Positions 1-8,100 of a stretch of 64,000 nt of DNA are shown here, one piece after another. This DNA comes from Pseudomonas umsongensis (GTDB lineage: Bacteria; Pseudomonadota; Gammaproteobacteria; Pseudomonadales; Pseudomonadaceae), in the NCBI RefSeq assembly GCF_002236105.1, contig NZ_NIWU01000003.1:126501-190500 (forward strand), written 5' to 3'. Under the pieces are notes generated by a model, which was not told the DNA's origin, searched no databases, and saw nothing but the letters and a program-made list of their open reading frames with translations. A program made the translations under genes and the position numbers. The stretch's first letter is position 1. Every line of letters begins with the position of its first letter.

Positions 1-663
1 TTCGTCGACAACATCTATCGTTACACCCTGGCCGGTACTGAAGTATCCGCACTGCTGGGCCGTATGCCTTCGGCAGTAGGTTACCAGCCGACCCTGGCTG
101 AAGAGATGGGCGTTCTGCAAGAACGTATCACTTCGACCAAGGAAGGTTCGATCACTTCGATCCAAGCGGTATACGTACCTGCGGACGACTTGACCGACCC
201 GTCGCCAGCGACCACCTTCGCCCACTTGGACGCCACCGTCGTTCTGTCCCGTGACATCGCTTCCCTGGGTATCTACCCAGCGGTAGACCCACTGGACTCG
301 ACTTCGCGCCAGCTGGACCCGAACGTTATCGGCCAGGACCACTACGACACCGCTCGCGGCGTCCAGTACGTTCTGCAGCGTTACAAAGAACTGAAGGACA
401 TCATTGCGATCCTGGGTATGGACGAGCTGTCGGAAGCCGACAAGCAGTTGGTAAACCGTGCTCGTAAGATCCAGCGTTTCTTGTCGCAGCCGTTCTTCGT
501 GGCTGAAGTCTTCACCGGTGCATCGGGTAAATACGTTTCCCTGAAAGACACCATTGCTGGCTTCAAAGGCATCCTCAACGGTGACTACGACCACCTGCCA
601 GAACAAGCGTTCTACATGGTTGGCGGCATCGAAGAAGCGATCGAGAAAGCCAAGAAACTGTAA
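1..663 (+). CDS. atpD: ATP synthase F1 subunit beta, 3' part
   Basis: This is the C-terminal 220 residues of the catalytic beta subunit of F1Fo ATP synthase; the gene begins before the window and is open in frame 1 from the first base. The visible part begins inside the nucleotide-binding domain (FVDNIYRYTLAGTEVSALLG) and runs through the C-terminal helical domain to the usual ending EEAIEKAKKL. The enzyme makes ATP on the cytoplasmic face of the inner membrane. The gene is followed after 45 bases by atpC, the standard end of the bacterial atp operon. There is no sign of damage. Codon use is that of a highly expressed gene. Confidence 0.98.
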   Translation, partial: FVDNIYRYTLAGTEVSALLGRMPSAVGYQPTLAEEMGVLQERITSTKEGSITSIQAVYVPADDLTDPSPATTFAHLDATVVLSRDIASLGIYPAVDPLDSTSRQLDPNVIGQDHYDTARGVQYVLQRYKELKDIIAILGMDELSEADKQLVNRARKIQRFLSQPFFVAEVFTGASGKYVSLKDTIAGFKGILNGDYDHLPEQAFYMVGGIEEAIEKAKKL

Positions 664-708
664 TCCCGGCGCCCGGAAACGGGCGCTAATTTAGGTTGAG
701 GCAATCAG

Positions 709-1134
709 ATGGCTATGACAGTCCATTGCGATATCGTCAGCGCGGAAGGGGAAATCTTTTCCGGTCTGGTCGAGATGGTGATTGCGCACGGTGCACTGGG
801 TGATCTTGGTATCGCTCTGGGTCACGCGCCGCTGATCACTAATCTGAAGCCAGGTCCGATCCGCCTGGTCAAGCAGGGCGGGGAAGAGGAGGTGTACTAC
901 ATCTCCGGTGGTTTCCTCGAGGTTCAGCCGAACATGGTCAAGGTTCTTGCCGACACCGTGCAACGTGCTGCCGACCTGGACGAAGCTTCCGCTCAGGAAG
1001 CCGTCAAGGCTGCCGAAAAGGCCTTGCATGAGCGGGGCGCGGAGTTCGATTACGGTTCCGCTGCCGCACGTCTGGCCGAGGCCGCAGCCCAGCTGCGTAC
1101 CGTCCAGCAGATCCGCAAGAAGTTCGGCCACTAA
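709..1134 (+). CDS. atpC: ATP synthase F1 subunit epsilon
   Basis: This 141-residue protein is the epsilon subunit, the rotor-stalk and regulatory subunit of F1. The N-terminal beta-sandwich (MAMTVHCDIVSAEGEIFSG; GHAPLITNLKPG) is followed by the C-terminal helical hairpin (about residues 90-140), which inhibits ATP hydrolysis when extended. Length and order match Pseudomonas atpC. A ribosome-binding site (TTGAGG) precedes the ATG. It is the last gene of the atp operon and is followed by an intrinsic terminator. Confidence 0.97.
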   Translation: MAMTVHCDIVSAEGEIFSGLVEMVIAHGALGDLGIALGHAPLITNLKPGPIRLVKQGGEEEVYYISGGFLEVQPNMVKVLADTVQRAADLDEASAQEAVKAAEKALHERGAEFDYGSAAARLAEAAAQLRTVQQIRKKFGH

Positions 1135-1160
1135 GGCAGCGCTTGTTGTGTGATTGATTA

Positions 1161-1195
1161 AAAAGGGTAGCCTCGGCTACCCTTTTTTATTTTTC
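1161..1195 (+). terminator. Intrinsic terminator of the atp operon
   Basis: A perfect 12-bp inverted repeat (AAAAGGGTAGCC / GGCTACCCTTTT, 1161-1172 and 1175-1186) is followed by a T-rich tract. It lies between atpC and glmU and marks the end of the atp transcript. Confidence 0.93.
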
Positions 1196-1249
1196 CGATA
1201 TTCATCACGTTGGTCGCAGCCGCTGACCACCCAGGATTGGTAGCCAGTC

Positions 1250-2617
1250 ATGTCTCTTGAAATCGTTATCCTCGCTGCTGGCCAGGGCACCCGCATGCGT
1301 TCGGCCCTGCCAAAGGTCTTGCACCCGATTGCCGGCAATTCGATGCTCGGCCATGTTATCCACAGCGCCCGACAACTTGATCCACAGCGCATTCACGTGG
1401 TGATTGGCCATGGTGCCGATGTGGTACGCGAGCGCCTGGCCGCTGACGATCTGAACTTCGTCCTCCAGGACAAACAATTGGGTACCGGTCATGCCGTGGC
1501 CCAGGCCGTTCCTTTCATCAAGTCCGACACCGTGCTGGTGCTATACGGTGATGTGCCCTTGATTGAAATCGAAACCCTGCAGCGTTTGCTCAAGCTTGTA
1601 GTGCCTGGGCAGATGGGCCTGCTTACCGTCGAACTGGATGACGCAACCGGTTACGGCCGCATCGTTCGCGACAATGATGGCAAGGTCTCTGCCATCGTCG
1701 AGCACAAGGACGCCAACGAAGCCCAGCGCGCCATCAAGGAAGGCAATACCGGGATCCTCGCGGTTCCGGCCGATCGCCTGGCCGACTGGACGGGTCGCCT
1801 GTCGAACAACAACGCGCAGGGCGAGTACTACTTGACCGACGTGATTGAAATGGCAGTCAGCGACGGTCTGGTGGTGGCCACCGAACAGCCCCACGACGCC
1901 ATGGAAGTGCAGGGCGCCAACGACCGTAAGCAGCTTTCCGATCTTGAGCGTCATTATCAGCTGCGCGCCGGCCGTCGCTTGATGGCTCAAGGCGTGACCT
2001 TGCGCGACCCGGCCCGTTTCGATGTCCGGGGTGATATCAGTGTGGGTCGCGACGTGCTGATCGATATCAATGTGATCCTCGAAGGTAACGTCGTCATTGA
2101 AGACGACGTGGTCATTGGCCCGAACTGCGTGATCAAGGACAGCACCTTGCGTAAAGGCGTCGTGATCAAGGCCAACAGCCATATCGAAGGGGCGATTCTC
2201 GGTGAAGGCAGCGATGCCGGTCCGTTCGCGCGTTTGCGTCCAGGCACTGTGCTCGAAGCGCGGGCGCATGTGGGTAACTTTGTCGAGTTGAAAAATGCTC
2301 ACCTGGGCGAAGGTGCCAAGGCAGGCCATTTGACCTACCTTGGCGATGCCGAAGTGGGCGCACGCACCAACATCGGTGCGGGCACCATTACCTGTAACTA
2401 CGATGGCGCCAACAAGTGGAAAACGGTGCTGGGTGAAGACGTGTTCATCGGTTCCAACAACTCGTTGGTGGCACCTGTGGATATCTTGTCTGGTGCGACT
2501 ACGGCAGCCGGTTCGACTATTACCTCTACTGTGGATAAAGCGCAGTTGGCAGTAGCCCGTGCTCGCCAGAAGAACATCGACGGTTGGAAGCGACCAGAGA
2601 AGCTCAAGAAGAGCTAA
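1250..2617 (+). CDS. glmU: Bifunctional GlmU (GlcNAc-1-P uridyltransferase / GlcN-1-P acetyltransferase)
   Basis: This 455-residue enzyme makes UDP-GlcNAc from glucosamine-1-phosphate, acetyl-CoA and UTP for peptidoglycan and LPS. The N-terminal pyrophosphorylase domain carries the nucleotide-binding signature LAAGQGTRMRSALPKVLHPI (residues about 7-26) and GDVPLI. From about residue 250 it is a left-handed beta-helix of hexapeptide repeats (IGPNCVIKDSTL, AHVGNFVELKNAHLG, IGAGTITCNYDGANK) ending in the acetyltransferase site. Length is typical. It shares a pathway with glmS, two genes downstream, which makes the glucosamine-6-phosphate precursor. Confidence 0.98.
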   Translation: MSLEIVILAAGQGTRMRSALPKVLHPIAGNSMLGHVIHSARQLDPQRIHVVIGHGADVVRERLAADDLNFVLQDKQLGTGHAVAQAVPFIKSDTVLVLYGDVPLIEIETLQRLLKLVVPGQMGLLTVELDDATGYGRIVRDNDGKVSAIVEHKDANEAQRAIKEGNTGILAVPADRLADWTGRLSNNNAQGEYYLTDVIEMAVSDGLVVATEQPHDAMEVQGANDRKQLSDLERHYQLRAGRRLMAQGVTLRDPARFDVRGDISVGRDVLIDINVILEGNVVIEDDVVIGPNCVIKDSTLRKGVVIKANSHIEGAILGEGSDAGPFARLRPGTVLEARAHVGNFVELKNAHLGEGAKAGHLTYLGDAEVGARTNIGAGTITCNYDGANKWKTVLGEDVFIGSNNSLVAPVDILSGATTAAGSTITSTVDKAQLAVARARQKNIDGWKRPEKLKKS

Positions 2618-2820
2618 GTTATCCACACCTCGGTGTTTTGTGGAAGTTATTCACAGCAAAATGGCTGTTAATAATATTAACCGGCTGGCCTCGCTTACCT
2701 CAGGGGGCTTGCTGTTAATTATTTTATCCATAGAGTCTTTTGATCGATCCGCGCTTGACGAAATTTCCTCGATAGGTTTTGATTGCTTCCGTTATCTTTC
2801 GAATCGAAACTTATCAAATC
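2618..2820. promoter_or_regulatory. Intergenic region with two DnaA boxes
   Basis: This AT-rich spacer between glmU and the DeoR-type gene contains a perfect DnaA box TTATCCACA (2619-2627, overlapping the glmU stop) and a one-mismatch box TTATTCACA (2647-2655) in the same orientation. Another perfect box lies just after the glmS stop (5433-5441). In pseudomonads this gene block is near oriC, so the boxes may bind DnaA, but their function is inferred. The spacer presumably also holds the promoter of the deoR-glmS unit; no hexamer pair is convincing. Confidence 0.5.
2797..2809. promoter_or_regulatory. Palindromic operator candidate for the DeoR-type regulator
   Basis: A perfect inverted repeat TTTCG-AAT-CGAAA lies 11 bases before the proposed start of the DeoR-family gene. 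DeoR/GlpR-type repressors commonly bind sites built from TTCG-type half sites, so autoregulation of the deoR-glmS unit is a reasonable inference. No protein-binding evidence is available from sequence alone. Confidence 0.45.
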
Positions 2821-3597
2821 ATGTCGAAGCGCAACACACCTCAAAGGCGCCACAACATCCTGGCCTTGCTCAACGAGCAGGGCGAAGTCAGTGTGGATGA
2901 ATTGGCAAAGCGCTTCGAAACCTCTGAAGTTACGATTCGCAAGGATCTGGCCGCACTTGAAAGCAACGGTCTGCTGCTGCGTCGTTATGGCGGCGCCATC
3001 ACCTTGCCTCAGGAATTAGTGGCCGACCTGAGTCAACCGGTCTCCAGGTACAAGCAGGCCATTGCCCGCGCAGCTGTTGCACGGATTCGCGAACACGCAC
3101 GCATCATCATCGACAGCGGCAGCACCACCGCATCGATGATTCCGGAACTGGGGCAGCAACCGGGCCTCGTGGTGATGACCAACTCCCTTCACGTCGCCAA
3201 TGCCTTGAGCGAACTCGAGCATGAGCCGGTGCTGTTGATGACCGGCGGCACCTGGGACCCGCATTCCGAGTCCTTTCAGGGGCAGGTCGCCGAGCAGGTA
3301 CTACGCTCCTACGACTTCGATCAATTGTTCATCGGCGCCGATGGTATTGATCTGGTCCGCGGTACAACCACCTTCAACGAACTGCTGGGACTTAGCCGAG
3401 TGATGGCAGAAGTCGCCCGTGAAGTGGTCGTGATGGTGGAGGCCGACAAGATCGGTCGCAAGATTCCCAACCTGGAACTGCCCTGGAGCAGCATCCATAC
3501 CCTCATTACCGATGATCGCCTGTCGCTCGAAGCGCGGGATCAGATTCAAGCCCGCGGTATCACTTTGATTTGCGCGGCTGTCAGTCAGGAGAAATAA
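2821..3597 (+). CDS. DeoR/GlpR-family transcriptional regulator next to glmS
   Basis: This 258-residue regulator has an N-terminal DeoR winged helix-turn-helix (RRHNILALLNEQGEVSVDEL, then ETSEVTIRKDLAALESNGLLLRRYGGAI) and a C-terminal sugar-phosphate sensor domain with the DeoRC signature (IIDSGSTTASMIPEL; FIGADGID). An upstream in-frame ATG at 2779 would add 14 residues, but the start MSKRNTPQRR fits the family better; neither has a clear ribosome-binding site. It ends one base before glmS, so the two are almost certainly co-transcribed. A role in controlling glmS by amino-sugar phosphates is inferred from position. The exact ligand is unknown. Confidence 0.9.
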   Translation: MSKRNTPQRRHNILALLNEQGEVSVDELAKRFETSEVTIRKDLAALESNGLLLRRYGGAITLPQELVADLSQPVSRYKQAIARAAVARIREHARIIIDSGSTTASMIPELGQQPGLVVMTNSLHVANALSELEHEPVLLMTGGTWDPHSESFQGQVAEQVLRSYDFDQLFIGADGIDLVRGTTTFNELLGLSRVMAEVAREVVVMVEADKIGRKIPNLELPWSSIHTLITDDRLSLEARDQIQARGITLICAAVSQEK

Positions 3598-3598
3598 C

Positions 3599-5431
3599 AT
3601 GTGTGGAATTGTCGGCGCAGTTGCAGAACGTAATATCACCGCCATCCTGGTCGAGGGCCTCAAGCGCCTGGAATACCGTGGGTATGACAGCGCCGGCGTG
3701 GCGGTGTACACCAACGATCAGAAGCTCGAGCGCGCGCGTCGCCCGGGCAAGGTCAGCGAACTCGAGCAGGCCTTGGCCGAAGAAGCACTGGTTGGTCGTC
3801 TGGGTATTGCCCACACTCGCTGGGCTACTCACGGTGCACCGTGCGAACGCAACGCGCATCCGCACTTCTCTGGCGATCTGGCCGTGGTGCACAACGGCAT
3901 TATCGAAAACCATGAAGCCCTGCGTGAACAACTCAAGTCTCTGGGTTACGTTTTCACTTCAGACACTGACACCGAAGTCATCGCCCACCTGCTGAACCAC
4001 AAACTCAAGGACCTTCCTGACCTGGCCGAGGCCCTCAAGGCAACAGTAAAGGAACTGCACGGTGCTTATGGCCTGGCAGTCATCAGCGCGAAGCAACCTG
4101 ATCGCCTGGTGGCAGCCCGCAGTGGCAGCCCGCTGGTGATCGGCCTGGGCCTGGGTGAGAACTTCCTGGCGTCCGACCAATTGGCACTGCGTCAGGTGAC
4201 TGACCGTTTCATGTACCTTGAAGAGGGTGATATCGCCGAAATTCGCCGTGACAGCGTGCAGATCTGGGATGTCAGCGGCAAGGCTGTCGAGCGTGAGACC
4301 GTGCAGTATCGCGATGGCGCCGAAGCGGCTGAAAAAGGCGAGTTCCGCCATTTCATGCTCAAGGAAATCCACGAGCAACCGTCCGTGGTGCAGCGCACCC
4401 TGGAAGGTCGTTTGAGCCCGAACGGCGTGCTGGTACAGGCTTTCGGTCCACAGGCCGCTGAACTGTTCGCCAAAGTGCGCAATGTGCAGATCGTTGCCTG
4501 CGGCACCAGCTATCACGCCGGCATGGTTGCGCGTTACTGGCTCGAAGAACTGGCCGGCATCCCCTGCCAAGTCGAAGTTGCCAGCGAGTTCCGCTACCGT
4601 AAAGTCGTGGTGCAACCCGACACCCTGTTCGTGACCATCTCTCAGTCCGGCGAAACCGCCGACACCCTGGCTGCGTTGCGCAATGCCAAGGAACTGGGTT
4701 TCCTCGCCAGCCTGGCGATCTGCAACGTCGGCATCAGCTCTCTGGTGCGTGAATCCGACCTGACCCTGCTGACCCAGGCAGGCCGCGAAATCGGCGTGGC
4801 GTCTACCAAAGCCTTCACTACGCAATTGGTGGGTCTACTGTTACTGACCCTGTCCCTGGGCCAGGTTCACGGATCGTTGGCCAAAGGCGTTGAAGCGACA
4901 CTGGTCGAAGAACTGCGTCGCTTGCCAACCCGCCTGGGTGAAGCGCTGGCGATGGACAGCACCGTGGAGAAAATTGCTGAACTGTTCGCCGAGAAGAACC
5001 ACACCCTGTTCCTGGGGCGTGGCGCACAGTTCCCGGTCGCGATGGAAGGGGCCCTCAAGCTCAAGGAAATTTCCTACATCCACGCCGAAGCCTACCCGGC
5101 TGGCGAGCTGAAGCACGGCCCGCTGGCGCTTGTGGATAACGACATGCCAGTGGTGACCGTAGCGCCAAACAACGAGCTGCTGGAGAAACTGAAGTCCAAC
5201 CTCCAGGAAGTCCGCGCCCGGGGTGGCCAACTGATCGTTTTCGCAGATGAGAAGGCTGGCATGACCAATGGTGAAGGCACGCACGTTGTGCACATGCCGC
5301 ACATCCACGACATCCTGTCGCCAATCCTCTACACCATCCCGCTGCAGTTGCTGTCGTACTACGTGGCTGTGCTGAAAGGCACCGACGTTGATCAACCGCG
5401 CAATCTGGCGAAATCGGTGACCGTGGAATAA
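3599..5431 (+). CDS. glmS: Glutamine-fructose-6-phosphate aminotransferase
   Basis: This 610-residue enzyme converts fructose-6-phosphate and glutamine to glucosamine-6-phosphate, the first step of amino-sugar synthesis. The mature N-terminus CGIVGAV supplies the nucleophilic Cys of the class II glutaminase domain. Two SIS isomerase domains follow, with CGTSYHAG, SQSGETADT, EIGVASTKAFTTQ and GALKLKEISYIHAEAYPAGE. The C-terminus DQPRNLAKSVTVE is the conserved end recognised at DNA level by TnsD in Tn7-type insertion. The gene is intact, but the island at 5451-12905 sits immediately behind it and its natural terminator now appears to lie at 12911. Confidence 0.98.
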   Translation: MCGIVGAVAERNITAILVEGLKRLEYRGYDSAGVAVYTNDQKLERARRPGKVSELEQALAEEALVGRLGIAHTRWATHGAPCERNAHPHFSGDLAVVHNGIIENHEALREQLKSLGYVFTSDTDTEVIAHLLNHKLKDLPDLAEALKATVKELHGAYGLAVISAKQPDRLVAARSGSPLVIGLGLGENFLASDQLALRQVTDRFMYLEEGDIAEIRRDSVQIWDVSGKAVERETVQYRDGAEAAEKGEFRHFMLKEIHEQPSVVQRTLEGRLSPNGVLVQAFGPQAAELFAKVRNVQIVACGTSYHAGMVARYWLEELAGIPCQVEVASEFRYRKVVVQPDTLFVTISQSGETADTLAALRNAKELGFLASLAICNVGISSLVRESDLTLLTQAGREIGVASTKAFTTQLVGLLLLTLSLGQVHGSLAKGVEATLVEELRRLPTRLGEALAMDSTVEKIAELFAEKNHTLFLGRGAQFPVAMEGALKLKEISYIHAEAYPAGELKHGPLALVDNDMPVVTVAPNNELLEKLKSNLQEVRARGGQLIVFADEKAGMTNGEGTHVVHMPHIHDILSPILYTIPLQLLSYYVAVLKGTDVDQPRNLAKSVTVE

Positions 5432-5450
5432 GTTATCCACAGCTGATCGA
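5351..5450 (+). repeat. glmS 3' end, left copy of a 100-bp direct repeat
   Basis: These 100 bases (last 27 glmS codons with the stop and 19 bases beyond) recur at 12806-12905 at a constant offset of 7455 bases, without gaps and with 11 mismatches. The last 51 bases differ at one position only. The two copies bracket the island. Similarity ends sharply at CTGATCGA in both copies, 19 bases past the stop, close to the position used by Tn7-type elements. Confidence 0.92.
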
Positions 5451-5484
5451 GTTGATGCTTTCGAAAATTTTTCCGGAGCATTGA

Positions 5485-6705
5485 CTAAACGAGTGGGGGG
5501 TGGCGGTTTGGCGTCGCCCCCGACAAGTCGATATTTTCAAGCAATTTTGTCGCTGTGGGTGTGTAGGTGGCACTAGGTGACAATCGTGCTAGCGCCCTTC
5601 GAAATCCTTCCACTTTAGATGCGTCTACTTGAGCTCTGTGCGTAATGACGCCAAAGGCGTAGGGGAATAAACCCTCCAGCCACTCTCGTGGGTGGATCTC
5701 TACACTGTTCTCAATTGTCGCTACGACCCAGTCTGGTAGCCACGATACATCTCGGTCAGAGAAGTTGACTTCGCCTGCGATCAGCAAGGCCAGGGTGATG
5801 CGCAACGGTGACTTCTCCTTAAATAATCGCTCTTGAAGCGCTTGGCATGCATCCGGGTCATCCAGTAACTCGCGAAGATCGCTGGGCGCGCTCAGCTTTA
5901 GTGAGGCTGGAAGCAATGCAGATAAGGCCGGTAACGATTCCATCCAGCGTTTTCGCACTTCCAGATCGATTCCGACGAAGTCCAGTGCGGGGGGTACAAG
6001 CGACGCGTGACGGATAACCGCGGGTGTCAGATAGCGCAAGCGAAGGCTCATGATGTCCATAAAGAGCCGGTCACTGGGGCATAAAAACTCCGCTGAAGGA
6101 ATGGTATCCAGTTTAGTTGCAGGCGGTGGGCCGATAACGAAAGTCGCATTGCGGCGGTGAGGAAGGTAATGAATGTCGCCCCAACTGTCATTCAAACAGT
6201 GAGCGAGCCAAGCTTGGGGCGTTGGTCCATTGAACGGGTCCAAATTCATAGGGACGCCAAAACCGTTGAACACCACATGACCGAGGGGTTGGAGTCGGCA
6301 TTTCAAAAGTTGGTGGAACCCGTGATCAAACACGATCGAGGCATAACCGCTCTGGGTATAGAGGTCGACAATAATGACGTCGTACCGGTCGGAGGTGACG
6401 ACTAGGAAGTTAGCGGCATCGGCCACCACACTTTCAAAGTCGATATGCGCTGCAAGTCGGTTCCGATTGTCCAGGCTGCGCACCAGTGCGGTCTCATCCA
6501 TATCAACGGCCAACAGACTGGCCACTCTAGTACTGGCGCCGATTGGCGCCAGCGCCACACCGTCCGAAAGTCCCAGCATCAGAACCGAGATACGATCCTT
6601 GGATGGATCCCCCAGGAAACCCGTGCAGCCCAAGTCGTCATAGTATTGGCCGCAGAAGATCTGTTTGTGTCGGACAGATTCAGGTCGATCCTTTAGGTCG
6701 GGCAT
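5485..6705 (-). CDS. Spermidine-synthase-like (class I SAM-fold) protein with C-terminal extension
   Basis: This 406-residue protein resembles the Rossmann part of the spermidine synthase family over about residues 38-175: a nucleotide-binding loop (VLMLGLSDGVALAP), an acidic strand end (LLAVDMDET), ADAANFL, then YDVIIVDLY and the strand VVFNGFG. The Gly-rich loop is degenerate (GLSDG rather than GGGDG), and the usual putrescine-site residues after the aspartate strand are not obvious. It may therefore transfer a methyl or other group rather than make polyamine. Residues 200-406 have no recognised domain. It is the last gene of the island operon, 45 bases after the MFS gene, so a tailoring role on the peptide product is inferred. 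Confidence 0.6.
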   Translation of the reverse strand: MPDLKDRPESVRHKQIFCGQYYDDLGCTGFLGDPSKDRISVLMLGLSDGVALAPIGASTRVASLLAVDMDETALVRSLDNRNRLAAHIDFESVVADAANFLVVTSDRYDVIIVDLYTQSGYASIVFDHGFHQLLKCRLQPLGHVVFNGFGVPMNLDPFNGPTPQAWLAHCLNDSWGDIHYLPHRRNATFVIGPPPATKLDTIPSAEFLCPSDRLFMDIMSLRLRYLTPAVIRHASLVPPALDFVGIDLEVRKRWMESLPALSALLPASLKLSAPSDLRELLDDPDACQALQERLFKEKSPLRITLALLIAGEVNFSDRDVSWLPDWVVATIENSVEIHPREWLEGLFPYAFGVITHRAQVDASKVEGFRRALARLSPSATYTPTATKLLENIDLSGATPNRHPPLV

Positions 6706-6750
6706 CTGGAAGTCACTCCGTTTGTGAGATGCGAAGGGCGACGAAGCGCT

Positions 6751-8055
6751 TCAGTGCGCAAACGCTTTAGGGTATTTATCGAGGTAGGCATCGTTGAGCT
6801 GCATATCTTGGGAACGCATGAAAGTTTTGAAGTCGGGTACCAGAAAGACGAGCAGAGACAACAACAGCACCATGACGCCCAGAAGCGTGATTGTCATTTC
6901 GACTCCCAAAGAGGCAACTAGGGTATTCATCGCGAAACTGCCCAAGGGGCTGGCCGCTGCCGACAGAAATGACACGGTGGCAAAAATCCGGTTGCGGTGG
7001 AGCTTTGGCGTCGCCAATAACCTCACAGCTGAAGTTGGGATGTTGATCAACATCAAGCCGACACCGCCGCAGAAGAAGGCAGCAGGTACGATTAATGACG
7101 ATGAAACGGTGCCAACTACCACCAGATTGCATCCCAATAATGCAAAACCGGCAGACACACACATATCACGGGGGACGCAGTCGGATAGCCAGCCGATGAT
7201 TTTGTAGCTGCCCGCTAAAATACCCAGCCCGAAACAAGAATCCAGGAGACCGATATAAGTGACCGGGAACTGGATGACGTCCTTTACATATAGTGGGATC
7301 AGGATGGTGAAGAATGGAAATAGTGCAAAGTTAATAAGCATTGCGATGATCGCCAGATAAAATTCGACCTTCACTCCGTAAATAACTTTGAACCCGGAAT
7401 AAATCATGTTGAAGCCGCTGACACACTCGGCCTTTTCGCCTTGATCAGTGGCACCGATGCGATTCGGGATGGTCGCTATCAGCGCTCCAGCGACGAGAAT
7501 CGCAATAAAGTCGGCGACAAAGGCGAAGGTGATACCGAATCCGTAAATCAACCCGCTGGCCAGAGCCGGCCCGAGCAAAATTGAAAATGACGACATCACG
7601 CTTTTGGTCCGAAAGGCGAGGGAAACTTTATCGTCATCTGCAAATAAAGGAATGATCGATGCTTGGAGAGGGTCGCGCACGCCGACAATCGCGCTGCTGA
7701 TCATCATTAGCGTGCCAACCGTCCAGGGGTTAAACGACCCCATAGCTGACAGCATCATCATCAACAGCGCTGTCAGCAAGCTTATCAATGAGGCCAGCTT
7801 GATGATCAGGATTTTGTTGTATTTGTCTCCCAGCCATCCCAGCAAGGGTTTGGCTAAGACCTCCGTCGCGATGGAACAAGCGACCATGTTGGCAAAATAG
7901 AGCGCAGAGCCTGTTTCCTGTAATGCCCACCAGGCGACCGCCAGTTGATTGCAACGTCCCCCCAGGACCATCAGCAAGAAGCTGAATTGCACTTTCAGCA
8001 AACGGCGGTCGGTGCCGGGAAAGACCCACGCATTACCCGAAAAATGTGCAGACAT
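6751..8055 (-). CDS. MFS transporter, probable exporter of the island product
   Basis: This 434-residue protein has about twelve hydrophobic segments and the MFS loop 2-3 signature near residue 76 (GWLGDKYNK). It resembles the EntS/MFS_3 group of exporters by eye. A ribosome-binding site (AAGGA) precedes the ATG. It lies within the RiPP operon, 45 bases after the ThiF-rhodanese gene, and is the only transporter there. Export of the modified peptide, and thereby self-protection, is the likely role. Substrate assignment is inference from context. Confidence 0.85.
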   Translation of the reverse strand: MSAHFSGNAWVFPGTDRRLLKVQFSFLLMVLGGRCNQLAVAWWALQETGSALYFANMVACSIATEVLAKPLLGWLGDKYNKILIIKLASLISLLTALLMMMLSAMGSFNPWTVGTLMMISSAIVGVRDPLQASIIPLFADDDKVSLAFRTKSVMSSFSILLGPALASGLIYGFGITFAFVADFIAILVAGALIATIPNRIGATDQGEKAECVSGFNMIYSGFKVIYGVKVEFYLAIIAMLINFALFPFFTILIPLYVKDVIQFPVTYIGLLDSCFGLGILAGSYKIIGWLSDCVPRDMCVSAGFALLGCNLVVVGTVSSSLIVPAAFFCGGVGLMLINIPTSAVRLLATPKLHRNRIFATVSFLSAAASPLGSFAMNTLVASLGVEMTITLLGVMVLLLSLLVFLVPDFKTFMRSQDMQLNDAYLDKYPKAFAH

Positions 8056-8100
8056 TGACGTTCCTTAGTGCGGATAGGGGGACTGCGTAATCAGGGGCGT

